DNA of 14,756 nt, from the NCBI GenBank assembly GCA_041686355.1, contig JAWLDZ010000061.1:1-14756 (forward strand), given 5' to 3'. Below the pieces are notes generated by a model. That model made no database searches, was not told the origin of the DNA, and was given only the letters and a program-made list of their open reading frames with translations. The position numbers were made by a program, and so were the translations under genes. The DNA comes from DSBN01 sp041686355. Lineage in GTDB: Bacteria > Spirochaetota > Spirochaetia > DSM-16054 > Sediminispirochaetaceae. Positions 6,047 to 13,907 of the stretch are shown one piece after another (within the stretch, counting starts at the first letter, position 1; every line of letters begins with the position of its first letter).

Positions 6047-6274
6047 ATGGCGCGAAGATGTGAAATATGTGGAAAAGGAACAGTAGCGGGACATAGCGTA
6101 CCCCGGAAAGGACAGCCCAAGAAACAAGGCGGTGCAGGACAACATATCGGTGTAAAATCCAAACGTGTGTTTCGACCCAATATCATAAAGGTAAAAGCCC
6201 TAGTTGGAACACAGAAGCGAACAATCAATGTATGCACACGCTGCCTGCGAGGCGGGAAGGTTGTCAAAGTGTAA
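6047..6274 (+). CDS. rpmB: 50S ribosomal protein L28
   Basis: This is a structural component of the large ribosomal subunit, 75 residues long. The N-terminus MARRCEICGKG and the C-terminal NVCTRCLRGGKVVKV are typical L28. Two CxxC pairs (C5/C8 and C63/C66) are intact, so this is the zinc-binding (C+) form. The basic, glycine-rich block at about residues 19-40, including GGAGQHIGV, is an extension I know from spirochaetal L28 (Borrelia, Treponema) and is the best taxonomic marker in the window. TAGGA at 6035-6039 stands 7 nt before the ATG. The gene has its own promoter and a strong terminator, so it appears monocistronic. C+ L28 is often paired with a zinc-independent paralogue in organisms that face zinc limitation; none is present here. 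Confidence 0.97.
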   Translation: MARRCEICGKGTVAGHSVPRKGQPKKQGGAGQHIGVKSKRVFRPNIIKVKALVGTQKRTINVCTRCLRGGKVVKV

Positions 6275-6323
6275 ATCCGAATAAGTTCGGATAAAGAGCC
6301 CTTCCAAAGGGGCTCTTTTTTTT
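6275..6323 (+). terminator. Tandem hairpin terminator of rpmB
   Basis: The first hairpin, ATCCGAA-TAAG-TTCGGAT (6275-6292), begins at the base after the stop codon. It is directly followed by a second stem at 6293-6318 (AAAGAGCCC paired with GGGCTCTTT, loop around CCAA) and eight T residues at 6316-6323. The second is a textbook intrinsic terminator. The first may stabilise the 3' end or block ribosome readthrough. Confidence 0.9.
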
Positions 6324-6382
6324 GCTGCGCCCATTCAGGCGCCGCCTCGTAAGGGGCAAACAGAGAGATAAGGAGAGATGCA

Positions 6383-8857
6383 ATGAAGCGCTGGACGGTA
6401 CACGCTTTCGAGGGAACTTCGTGTTGTTCTGCCGACGGGATGGAACATATTCTGGAGGTGTTTCGGCAGCACCGTAATGGACCCATATGCATAGTGGTGT
6501 CGCCGAAAAGCGATATTCCTCCTGCGCTGCTTTCGCTGGTCGATCAGGCGATTGTTCGTGAAGAATCCCTCTGGGGGACCATGGAAGCACTCAGTCAGCA
6601 GATGTCGAGTTTAGCGGACGAACTTGTACCGCCGGACTACCGGCAGGATCTTGAGGCGGCCATTCGTGAGGATTTCCGAAATATAGAAGACATCCTTAGA
6701 GCGGTATGGCTGGTTCGTGACTCTTCCCCCCGTACCCGTGAGTACATTAGCGGGCTTGGAGCGGTGTGGATTGCCCAGGTTTTTCATTCTCGCCTTAGGG
6801 CGGAGGGATACTCCGCAAAATGGCTGGATACCCGTAAAATAATCAGCGTACAGCCTCAGGATTATGGAATCGAGGTGCAGTACGAGGATACCAGACGTGC
6901 CCTCACAGAGGTCTTTGAGCAGGATAGGAATGAGGACTTTCTGGTGGTCACCGGGGGACTCGGCCGGACACTCGAAGGGGCGGCGACATCCCTCGGGAAG
7001 GACGGAGCCGAACTTACCGCCACGATTCTCGGAAACCTGCTCGATGCCGAAAAGATTACCCTGTGGAAAAACGTCGACGGGGTGATGAGTGCGGACCCGC
7101 AGAAGGTTCCCGGTGCCGAAATAATCCCGGAGCTCACTTATCAGGAGGCCACAGAGCTGGCCTATTTCGGTGCGGAGATACTCCATCCGCCGGCTATGAC
7201 CCCGGCTATGATGAAGGGTATCCCCCTGGCAATTTGCAACATCGATCATCCCAAGGTTTCAGGTACGGTTATCTCTTCTAGGGTAACATCATCCTCCAAT
7301 AAGCCGGTCAAGGGCTTTTCGATAGTAGATGAGGTCTCACTGCTGAATATAGAAGGGGCCGGCATGATCGGGGTCCCCGGCATATCCTCCCGACTGTTTG
7401 CCTCGCTTAACAAGCAGGGCATCTCTGTAATTCTCATCAGTCAGGCATCCTCGGAGCACTCGATTTGTTGTGCTATACCTGCCCATCAGGCCCGCCGGGC
7501 GCGGCAGATTGCCCGTGAGGCCTTTGCCGCCGAGCTGGAGAGTTACCGGGTTAACTCGATCGAAGTGGAAGATGAGTGCGCAATCCTGGCGGCGGTGGGC
7601 GATCAAATGTCCGGCATCCCCGGTATTTCCGCCAAATTTTTCGGGGCCCTCGGAAAGGCCGGAGTGAATGTCCGGGCGATCGCCCAGGGCTCCTCCGAAC
7701 GGAATATAAGTGCCGTTATCGGTGCCAAGGATGCTGCCCGGGCACTGCGGGCGGTGCATGCCGGATTTTACCTGTCCAACCAAACCTTGAGCATCGGAAT
7801 CATCGGTCCGGGGCTTATCGGCAGCACCCTGCTTGATCAAATTGCCGGTGAATCAGAGCGTCTCAACCGTGAGTTCGGTATCGATCTTCGGGTGCGCGCC
7901 ATCACCGATTCTAAAAAAATGACCCTGGCAAAAACCGGTATAGATATTGTCGACTGGAAGAAGGCCCTGAGCGAGCGCTCCGAACCCACCCGCATGGATG
8001 CCTTTATCGCCCATGTTGATGCCGAGTATTTCCCCCACTCGGTGGTGATCGACTGCACCACTTCTGCCGATCTGCCTAAGTATTACGCGGGATGGCTGCT
8101 GCGGGGGCTGCATATAATCACTCCGAATAAGAAGGCCGGCACTGCACCCATGCCTGAATACCGTCAGATTATGAGCGAGGCAAAACAGCGGCAGCGGCAC
8201 TTTTTATACGAAACCACTGTAGGCGCCGGACTTCCGATCATCGGGACCCTGCGCGACCTTATACAAACCGGAGATAAAATCAAGCGAATAGAGGGGGTTT
8301 TTTCTGGAACCCTGGCATACCTGTTTTGGAAGTTTGACGGAACCGCTCCCTTCAGCGGCCTGGTTCAAGAGGCCAAGGACTTGGGCTTTACCGAACCCGA
8401 CCCGCGGGACGACTTGTCCGGAATGGATATTGTTCGTAAAACCGTCATCCTGGCCCGCGAGATTGGCTGGGAGGTCGAGGTAGAGCAGGTCCCTGTGCAC
8501 AGCCTGGTTCCCAAGGAGCTGGAAGATGTGTCGGTTGAAGATTTCCTGGGGAAACTCTCCATGCTGGATGAAGAGATGAGCCGTCTGTACGCGGAAGCTG
8601 AAAAAGAGGGTAATGTCCTCAAGTACGCCGGTATTATTGAAGCGGACGGCAGCTGCAAGGTAGAGCTGCGCCCGTACCCGAAGGATCACCCCTTCGCCCG
8701 GATCACCGGCAGCGACAACATAGTCGCCTTTACCACCGAGCGGTACAATTCCCAGCCCTTGGTGGTGCAGGGTCCCGGCGCCGGACCGCAGGTAACCGCG
8801 GGAGGCGTGTTTGCCGATCTGCTGCGGCTGGCCGCCTACCTTGGGGCAAAGCTGTAA
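6383..8857 (+). CDS. thrA: Aspartokinase-like/homoserine dehydrogenase fusion; kinase half probably inactive
   Basis: The 824-residue protein has the ThrA layout: amino-acid-kinase fold (1-300), two ACT domains (about 316-390 and 397-465) and homoserine dehydrogenase (468-824). The dehydrogenase, which reduces aspartate semialdehyde to homoserine for threonine and methionine, looks intact. It keeps G475-x-G-x-x-G480, TPNKK (580-584), YETTVGAGLP (609-618), E671, D682 and K686 in EPDPRDDLSGMDIVRK, and GPGAG (797-801). The kinase half is not intact. KFGGTS reads A8-F-E-G-T-S, so the catalytic Lys is Ala. The conserved G-E of the aspartate site is G126-A127. RGGSD reads K206-D-G-A-E210, and WTDVDG reads W228-K-N-V-D-G. 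The gene itself is unbroken, and AAGGAG at 6370-6375 stands 7 nt from the ATG. No Thr/Ile-rich leader peptide is visible upstream. A lineage-specific active variant cannot be excluded. Confidence 0.93.
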   Translation: MKRWTVHAFEGTSCCSADGMEHILEVFRQHRNGPICIVVSPKSDIPPALLSLVDQAIVREESLWGTMEALSQQMSSLADELVPPDYRQDLEAAIREDFRNIEDILRAVWLVRDSSPRTREYISGLGAVWIAQVFHSRLRAEGYSAKWLDTRKIISVQPQDYGIEVQYEDTRRALTEVFEQDRNEDFLVVTGGLGRTLEGAATSLGKDGAELTATILGNLLDAEKITLWKNVDGVMSADPQKVPGAEIIPELTYQEATELAYFGAEILHPPAMTPAMMKGIPLAICNIDHPKVSGTVISSRVTSSSNKPVKGFSIVDEVSLLNIEGAGMIGVPGISSRLFASLNKQGISVILISQASSEHSICCAIPAHQARRARQIAREAFAAELESYRVNSIEVEDECAILAAVGDQMSGIPGISAKFFGALGKAGVNVRAIAQGSSERNISAVIGAKDAARALRAVHAGFYLSNQTLSIGIIGPGLIGSTLLDQIAGESERLNREFGIDLRVRAITDSKKMTLAKTGIDIVDWKKALSERSEPTRMDAFIAHVDAEYFPHSVVIDCTTSADLPKYYAGWLLRGLHIITPNKKAGTAPMPEYRQIMSEAKQRQRHFLYETTVGAGLPIIGTLRDLIQTGDKIKRIEGVFSGTLAYLFWKFDGTAPFSGLVQEAKDLGFTEPDPRDDLSGMDIVRKTVILAREIGWEVEVEQVPVHSLVPKELEDVSVEDFLGKLSMLDEEMSRLYAEAEKEGNVLKYAGIIEADGSCKVELRPYPKDHPFARITGSDNIVAFTTERYNSQPLVVQGPGAGPQVTAGGVFADLLRLAAYLGAKL

Positions 8858-8952
8858 GGCCGGAACAAGCTCATCCTAGAAAAATACAGGTTTTTTTCAT
8901 AATTCCGTCATATTGGTATGGACCTTTAGGGCAAAAATTGAAAAAGTGTTGT

Positions 8953-8980
8953 TTGACAGCGGTAAAATCCGTTGTACAAT
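8953..8980 (+). promoter_or_regulatory. Sigma70 promoter of the BMP transporter operon
   Basis: TTGACA (8953-8958) and TACAAT (8975-8980) are spaced 16 bp apart, giving a start near 8987 and a 30-nt leader. The rest of the 159-bp gap after thrA shows a T run at 8891-8898 but no convincing hairpin before it. I saw no riboswitch. Confidence 0.75.
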
Positions 8981-9016
8981 GAACCTTGTTAAACACACTA
9001 AAAAGGAGTGGGTAGG

Positions 9017-10120
9017 ATGAAGAAAGCTCTAACAGTTTTACTTGTTTTCATGCTTGCATTTTCATTATTTGCAGGTGGACAGCAGGAAGGTGCCGGTGAG
9101 GGCACAGATGGCGGTGATGAACCGTTTAAAGTTGCGTTTGTGTATATTGGTATTCCCGGAGATTTGGGATGGACCTACGAGCACGATCGTGGCCGGGAAT
9201 ATATGGTTGAACAACTCGGCGATGCAGTTGAGACAACCATTATTGAAAATGTACCTGAAGGACCAGATGCTGCCAGAATTATGCGTCAGTACGCCCAGCA
9301 GGGGTATGACATGATTTTTGCTACCTCCTTCGGATATATGGATCCAATGCTGGAAGTTGCCCAGGAGTTTCCGGATGTATACTTTGAGCACTGTTCCGGT
9401 TATAAAACAAACGAAAACATGTCGACCTATTTCGGCCGCATGTATCAGCCGCGCTACCTCTCCGGACTGGTTGCCGGTAACGCCACTGAAACCAACGTTA
9501 TTGGTTATGTAGCCGCCTTCCCGATTCCCGAAGTTATTCGCGGTATCAATGGTTTTACCCTTGGCGTGCGGGAAGTAAATCCCGATGCAACCGTAAAAGT
9601 TGTATGGACCAACACCTGGTACGATCCGGTCAAAGAGCGTGAAGCTGCAGTTGCACTGCTGGACAGCGGCGCCGATGTAATCGCCCAGCACCAGGATACC
9701 ACCGAACCACAGAAAGCTGCTGAAGAGCGTGGTGAAGTGAGTATCGGTTATGACTCGGATATGGGTCAGTTCGTGGGTGATACCGTACTGACAAGCCCCA
9801 TTTGGAATTTTGGTCCCTACTATACCCGTGTAGTCAGAGAAGCCATAAACGGCGAGTGGGAAACCCACCAGTTCTGGGGCGGAATCGATACAGAGATAGT
9901 TCAACTTGCCGAAATGAGCCCCATGGTTCCACAGGATATACGCGATTTGGTAGATGCCGAGCGTGAAAAAATTGTAAACGGCGAATGGGATGTTTTCTGG
10001 GGTCCCCTGAAAAACAGAAAAGGCGAAGTTGTAGTAGGGGAAGGCGAAAAAATGACTGATCAGGAAATGCTGAACATGAACTTTTTTGTCGAAGGCGTTG
10101 AAGGAACCCTCGACGAGTAG
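9017..10120 (+). CDS. BMP-family ABC transporter substrate-binding protein
   Basis: This secreted receptor captures the substrate for the transporter encoded behind it. The 367-residue protein starts with a signal peptide (1-19, ending SLFA) followed by a Gly/Gln/Glu-rich linker (GGQQEGAGEG). There is no lipobox Cys, unlike classical BmpA/PnrA lipoproteins, so it should be a free periplasmic protein. The mature part matches the PnrA-like/BMP fold throughout: GDLGWTYEHDRG (48-59), ENVPEG (77-82), FATSFGYMDPM (101-111), VAAFPIPEVIRGINGFTLG (165-183), EREAAVALLDSGADVIAQH (207-225) and IGYDSDM (243-249). Family members bind purine nucleosides (PnrA), riboflavin (RfuA) or related compounds. The ligand here is unproven. 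AAGGAG at 9003-9008 gives ideal 8-nt spacing to ATG 9017, favouring it over the in-frame GTG at 9008. Confidence 0.93.
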   Translation: MKKALTVLLVFMLAFSLFAGGQQEGAGEGTDGGDEPFKVAFVYIGIPGDLGWTYEHDRGREYMVEQLGDAVETTIIENVPEGPDAARIMRQYAQQGYDMIFATSFGYMDPMLEVAQEFPDVYFEHCSGYKTNENMSTYFGRMYQPRYLSGLVAGNATETNVIGYVAAFPIPEVIRGINGFTLGVREVNPDATVKVVWTNTWYDPVKEREAAVALLDSGADVIAQHQDTTEPQKAAEERGEVSIGYDSDMGQFVGDTVLTSPIWNFGPYYTRVVREAINGEWETHQFWGGIDTEIVQLAEMSPMVPQDIRDLVDAEREKIVNGEWDVFWGPLKNRKGEVVVGEGEKMTDQEMLNMNFFVEGVEGTLDE

Positions 10121-10155
10121 CATACTCGTCCAGGAATAGAACACTTAGTAATCAT

Positions 10156-10181
10156 ACAGCCCGGCCAATCGGCCGGGCTGT
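10156..10181 (+). other. Stable intercistronic hairpin, no T tract
   Basis: ACAGCCCGGCC (10156-10166) and GGCCGGGCTGT (10171-10181) form a perfect 11-bp stem with an AATC loop, 35 nt after the binding-protein stop. It is followed by CTTAAAAG rather than a T run. It is therefore more likely a 3'-end stabiliser or partial attenuator that keeps binding-protein mRNA more abundant than the ATPase and permease mRNA. This is a known arrangement in ABC operons, but inference here. Confidence 0.75.
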
Positions 10182-10217
10182 CTTAAAAGTCAAAATCTTT
10201 ATATATTGAGTACACCT

Positions 10218-11783
10218 ATGGAAACCGAAAAAAAGCCTATTTTGGAGATGCGCGGTATAACTAAGCGTTTTCCCGGGGTAGTCGCCAATGACCACGTAGA
10301 CCTTGAACTCTTTCCCGGCGAAGTATTAGCACTACTCGGAGAAAACGGGGCCGGTAAAACCTCACTAATGAATGTGTTAGCCGGTTTGTACCGCCCGGAT
10401 GAAGGGGCCATTTTTATCCGGGGAGAAAAAGTACAGATTGATTCACCCCGTGATGCCATGAACCTGGGAGTCGGCATGGTACACCAGAATTTTATGGTGG
10501 TGGATACCATGACGGTGGCGGAGAATATCATCCTCGGATTAAAAGAGGTTTCAGTGATTCCGGATATGGGAAAAATATGTGAGCGTATTCGGGAGATTTC
10601 CTCACACTACAACCTGAAAGTGGATCCGAACGCCTACATCTGGCAGCTTGGGGTCGGTGAGCAGCAGCGGGTTGAAATTCTGAAGCAAATCTACCGGGGA
10701 GCAGAGATTCTTATTCTCGATGAGCCCACTGCTGTGCTTACCCCGCAAGAGTCGGATGAACTAAATAATATACTCCGTCAAATGACAAGCGAAGGAAAGG
10801 CGGCCGTGTTTATTACCCATAAAATGGAAGAGGTAATTGCCTTTTCCGATTGGGTGAGGGTTCTGCAGCATGGAAAGCTGGTTACCGTAAAACGAACCGC
10901 CGAAACAAACCCCCAGGAGCTTGCCCGACTGATGGTCGGCCGGGAGGTGTTGTTTAGAATCGACAAGACACCGGCAGAGCCGAAGGACGTCATTTTAGAG
11001 CTAGAAAATGTAGAAGCCAACGACGAGAAGGGCATGCCGGCACTGAAGGGTTTTTCACTGCAGGTACGGCAGGGTGAAATTGTAGGGATTGCAGGGGTAG
11101 CCGGGAACGGACAGCGGGAGCTGACCGAAGTGATCACCGGGCTTCACCCTGTCTTGGATGGGAGCATCAAAATAAATGGAAAAGATATGACCAACCGCTC
11201 TCCCTTGGCTATTATCCGCTCGGGAGTAAGCCACATTCCATCTGATAGAATCGCGATGGGAGTTGTCGGGGATATGAGTGTAGCGAGCAATCTGGTAATG
11301 AAGGGCTACCGCCGCGAACCAATTACCCATGGCGGACTGCTCGATCCGCGCCGGATCCTTGATTTCGCCAGACGGCTGATCGATACCTTCAAGATTGCGA
11401 CTCCCACCCCGGAGACCCATGTAAAGTTTTTATCCGGCGGGAATATTCAAAAAACCATTCTGGCCCGTGAAATTGATTCCTGCGGCGGAGTGTTGGTCGC
11501 TGCCTATCCCTCCCGTGGTTTGGATGTGGGGGCAACCGAAGCGGTGCGGAACGAGATGGTACGCCAACGTGACAAGGGCAGCGGAGTGCTGCTGGTATCG
11601 GAAGATCTTGATGAGCTCTTATCGGTGGCTGACAAAATTGTAGTAATGTTCGAGGGACAGTCTATGGGCGAGCTTAATTCCACTAATGCGGATGTAGAAA
11701 TGCTCGGATTGATGATGTCCGGGGTAAGCAAGAAGAAAGCTGAAAAAGAGTATTACGGGAGTGATCATGCAACTGGTGTTTGA
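10218..11783 (+). CDS. Nucleoside/sugar-type ABC transporter ATPase with two fused nucleotide-binding domains
   Basis: This cytoplasmic energy-coupling subunit of the BMP transporter has 521 residues with two ATPase domains in one chain, as in YufO/NupO and RbsA-type proteins. Domain 1 has Walker A GENGAGKT (41-48), signature LGVGEQQ (144-150), Walker B ILILDEP (164-170, with catalytic E169) and the H-loop ITHKMEE. Domain 2 has a degenerate Walker A, GVAGNGQR (293-300), a normal signature LSGGNIQ (405-411) and a Walker B ending in AAYP without the catalytic Glu (424-431). That asymmetry is normal for this subfamily, leaving one competent ATP site and one degenerate site. The start is uncertain. 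ATG 10218 and an in-frame TTG at 10206 both lack a good Shine-Dalgarno, so initiation may be weak. The 3' end overlaps the first permease gene by 17 bp. Confidence 0.92.
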   Translation: METEKKPILEMRGITKRFPGVVANDHVDLELFPGEVLALLGENGAGKTSLMNVLAGLYRPDEGAIFIRGEKVQIDSPRDAMNLGVGMVHQNFMVVDTMTVAENIILGLKEVSVIPDMGKICERIREISSHYNLKVDPNAYIWQLGVGEQQRVEILKQIYRGAEILILDEPTAVLTPQESDELNNILRQMTSEGKAAVFITHKMEEVIAFSDWVRVLQHGKLVTVKRTAETNPQELARLMVGREVLFRIDKTPAEPKDVILELENVEANDEKGMPALKGFSLQVRQGEIVGIAGVAGNGQRELTEVITGLHPVLDGSIKINGKDMTNRSPLAIIRSGVSHIPSDRIAMGVVGDMSVASNLVMKGYRREPITHGGLLDPRRILDFARRLIDTFKIATPTPETHVKFLSGGNIQKTILAREIDSCGGVLVAAYPSRGLDVGATEAVRNEMVRQRDKGSGVLLVSEDLDELLSVADKIVVMFEGQSMGELNSTNADVEMLGLMMSGVSKKKAEKEYYGSDHATGV

Positions 11784-12867
11784 AAAACGAAAATCTGTAT
11801 CGCGTCGGGCTATAGTTCTGGTACCGATACTCTCTTTTATAGTATCCCTGATATTGACGGGGTTTTTACTGTTGGCATTCAAGGCAAACCCTTTCAGAAC
11901 ATACATAGCAATGTTTATAGGCGCCTTCGGAAGCTGGAGCAATTTTACTGAAACCCTGGTAAAAGCAACACCTCTCATGCTCACCGGATTAGGTGTGACC
12001 ATCGCATTCAAACTCCGGTTCTGGAACATCGGTGCGGAGGGGCAGCTTGTCTTCGGTGGTGTGGCAGCAGCCTGGGTTGCTCTGTTCTGGTCGCCCTTTT
12101 TGCCGGCCTGGTCACTGCTTCCTATGGTTATGCTGGTCGGGATGTTAGCCGGGGCCATGTGGGCGGGCATACCGGCGCTGCTGAAAACCCGGCTGAATGT
12201 AGATGAGACTCTGGTGACCCTCATGATGAACTATATAGCCATACTGTTTGCCGAAGGGCTCTATTACGGAGTTTGGCGCGATCCTGACGGTTATGGTTTT
12301 CCGGGAACCAAGCCTTTTCCGGAGGCAGCCTGGCTGCCGCGGTTTTCCGGGCGTGCCCATATGGGATTGTTTATCGCAATCGGTATAGGTCTGCTCTTGT
12401 GGGTGGCTATGAACCGTACTAAATGGGGCTTTGAGTTGAACATGATCGGAAAAAATCAGAAGGCCGCCCGCTGTCTTGGGGTTAATGTGAAACGGAATAT
12501 ACTAATTGCTTTGCTCATCTCCGGGGCATTATCAGGGCTGGCTGGGGTAAGTGAAGTTACCGCCATCTCCCACCGCCTCCAACAGGGGATAGCGATGGGC
12601 TACGGATACACAGCAATTATTGTGGCCTGGCTTAGCCAGCTTAACCCGATTGCCGGTCTGTTTGTAGCGGTTTTGATGGCGGGGCTGCTGGTCGGCGGCG
12701 ACCAGATACAGATGATGATGGGCCTGCCGGCTGCTATGGGGCTGGTGCTGCAGGGAATGATTCTTTTTCCGATGCTCGCTGGATCGCTGTTTACCGAATA
12801 CCGTATTAAGCGAATTGACCCTAGAAACAGTCGAGTAGCAGAGAGTAACGAGGAGCTTTCCGTATGA
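11767..12867 (+). CDS. ABC transporter permease 1 (BPD_transp_2 family)
   Basis: This 366-residue inner-membrane protein is one of the two channel subunits. It has many hydrophobic helices, the first at about 15-37 and others around 96-137, 145-168, 198-215, 245-265 and 290-345. FWNIGAEGQ (85-93) is a hallmark of nucleoside and branched-chain-type permeases. The cytoplasmic loop NMIGKNQKAARCLGVNV (225-241) is the probable coupling helix that docks on the ATPase. A basic n-region (KRKSVSRR) fits an N-in orientation. GGGAG at 11757-11761 is 5 nt before ATG 11767; an in-frame GTG at 11761 is less likely. The gene starts inside the ATPase gene and overlaps permease 2 by 4 bp, so translation is probably coupled. 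Confidence 0.92.
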   Translation: MQLVFEKRKSVSRRAIVLVPILSFIVSLILTGFLLLAFKANPFRTYIAMFIGAFGSWSNFTETLVKATPLMLTGLGVTIAFKLRFWNIGAEGQLVFGGVAAAWVALFWSPFLPAWSLLPMVMLVGMLAGAMWAGIPALLKTRLNVDETLVTLMMNYIAILFAEGLYYGVWRDPDGYGFPGTKPFPEAAWLPRFSGRAHMGLFIAIGIGLLLWVAMNRTKWGFELNMIGKNQKAARCLGVNVKRNILIALLISGALSGLAGVSEVTAISHRLQQGIAMGYGYTAIIVAWLSQLNPIAGLFVAVLMAGLLVGGDQIQMMMGLPAAMGLVLQGMILFPMLAGSLFTEYRIKRIDPRNSRVAESNEELSV

Positions 12868-13817
12868 TACCACTTATTACTTCAATTATTGCGATAACCT
12901 TAAGTGCGGGTACATCGCTGGTGTACGCCACAATCGGCGAAATCTATACCGAGCGCTCGGGCATCCTAAATCTGGGTATTGAGGGGATGATGCTCATGAG
13001 TGCTGTGACCGCATTCGCCACCGCCTTTCATACCGGCAGTCTGCTCCTGGCGGTACTCTTGGCAATGCTGGTAGGTATGCTGTTGGCTTTGATTCACGCC
13101 TTTTTGTCTATTACCATGCGTGCAAATCAGGTGGTCAGTGGTTTGAGTATTACCCTCTTCGGTACCGGTTTAGCCAGCTTCCTTGGCCAGAGCCTAGGCC
13201 CGGCGAGTAATAGATTTAATTTAACCGGTATGAGCGCGGTAAAGTTTACCCGCTTACAGGTTGAAGGCTTAGGAGAAATCCCTCTACTGGGGGCTGTATT
13301 TAATCAGGATCCGCTTACCTATATTGTGTACTTGCTCATACCTGTAGCCTGGTACTTCATGTATAAAACCAAGTTCGGCCTGAACCTGCGTTCGGTGGGT
13401 GAGAACCCGCAAACGGCGGATGCCATGGGGCTGAGCGTAACAAAAATTCGCTATCTTTATACCATCTTTGGTGGTATGCTGGTAGGCATCGGGGGGGCAC
13501 ACCTGTCACTCGCATATACCCCCGGATGGACGGAAAACATTACCGGCGGTCGCGGCTGGATCGTAATCGCCCTGGTAATATTTTCCATGTGGAATCCTTC
13601 GAGGGCTATCCTGGGAGCGATTCTGTTTGGAGGAATCAACGCGGTGCAGTTCAGGCTGCAGGCCTCGGGAACCGACATTCCCTCTGCCTACCTGAATATG
13701 GCCCCCTACGTAGCTACCATCTTGGTGCTGGTGTTGGTAACTGTGTGGGAATCCCACAACCGGAAGGTTGGACCTCCCGCTGCGCTGGGCACTTCGTACA
13801 TGCGCGAAGACAAATAG
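12864..13817 (+). CDS. ABC transporter permease 2 (BPD_transp_2 family)
   Basis: This is the second channel subunit, 317 residues and almost entirely hydrophobic. TERSGILNLGIEGMML (29-44) is the signature of the second permease in BMP-linked transporters. RSVGENPQTADAMGLSV (176-192) is the coupling loop, equivalent to the one in permease 1. Helices fall roughly at 5-25, 42-57, 59-83, 90-108, 150-167, 198-217, 230-262 and 277-295, with a short charged tail. The start ATGA overlaps the stop of permease 1, and AGGAG at 12851-12855 is 8 nt upstream. With the binding protein and ATPase it completes a transporter of the PnrA/RfuABCD or NupNOPQ kind. Confidence 0.92.
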   Translation: MIPLITSIIAITLSAGTSLVYATIGEIYTERSGILNLGIEGMMLMSAVTAFATAFHTGSLLLAVLLAMLVGMLLALIHAFLSITMRANQVVSGLSITLFGTGLASFLGQSLGPASNRFNLTGMSAVKFTRLQVEGLGEIPLLGAVFNQDPLTYIVYLLIPVAWYFMYKTKFGLNLRSVGENPQTADAMGLSVTKIRYLYTIFGGMLVGIGGAHLSLAYTPGWTENITGGRGWIVIALVIFSMWNPSRAILGAILFGGINAVQFRLQASGTDIPSAYLNMAPYVATILVLVLVTVWESHNRKVGPPAALGTSYMREDK

Positions 13818-13843
13818 GCGAGGGGTTCACCCCAAAAGGAGGC

Positions 13844-13877
13844 ACAGGTCTTCGCTTTTGCGAAGACCTGTTTTATT
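13844..13877 (+). terminator. Intrinsic terminator of the transporter operon
   Basis: ACAGGTCTTCGC (13844-13855) and GCGAAGACCTGT (13860-13871) make a perfect 12-bp stem with a TTTT loop, followed by TTTATT. A small GGGG-TTCA-CCCC hairpin (13822-13833) precedes it. Confidence 0.9.
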
Positions 13878-13878
13878 A

Positions 13879-13898
13879 GTGCGCCCGGCAGGGCGCAC
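13879..13898 (-). terminator. Hairpin downstream of the GNAT gene
   Basis: GTGCGCCC (13879-13886) and GGGCGCAC (13891-13898) pair perfectly, about ten bases beyond the stop codon of the minus-strand acetyltransferase gene. On that strand it is followed by TAATAAAACA, a weak tail. It may terminate together with the adjacent 12-bp stem, making this convergent gap a two-sided stop. Confidence 0.45.
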
Positions 13899-13907
13899 CA
13901 CCCCATC

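Noticed and set aside
6324..6382. Threonine attenuator leader before thrA
   Set aside because: No Thr/Ile-rich leader peptide and no alternative hairpins. The terminator just upstream belongs to rpmB.
6010..6492. 160-codon minus-strand frame across rpmB and the start of thrA
   Set aside because: It is antisense to a certain ribosomal protein gene and runs through its terminator. The translation looks like no protein family.
8858..8952. Possible purine or flavin riboswitch ahead of the transporter operon
   Set aside because: The conserved core sequences of purine and FMN aptamers are not present, and the strong promoter lies downstream of this stretch, leaving only a 30-nt leader.
9065..10144. 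359-codon open frame on the minus strand, antisense to the whole binding-protein gene
   Set aside because: The plus strand has signal peptide, ribosome site, promoter and full-length BMP homology. The antisense translation shows no family pattern and follows from codon bias of the real gene.
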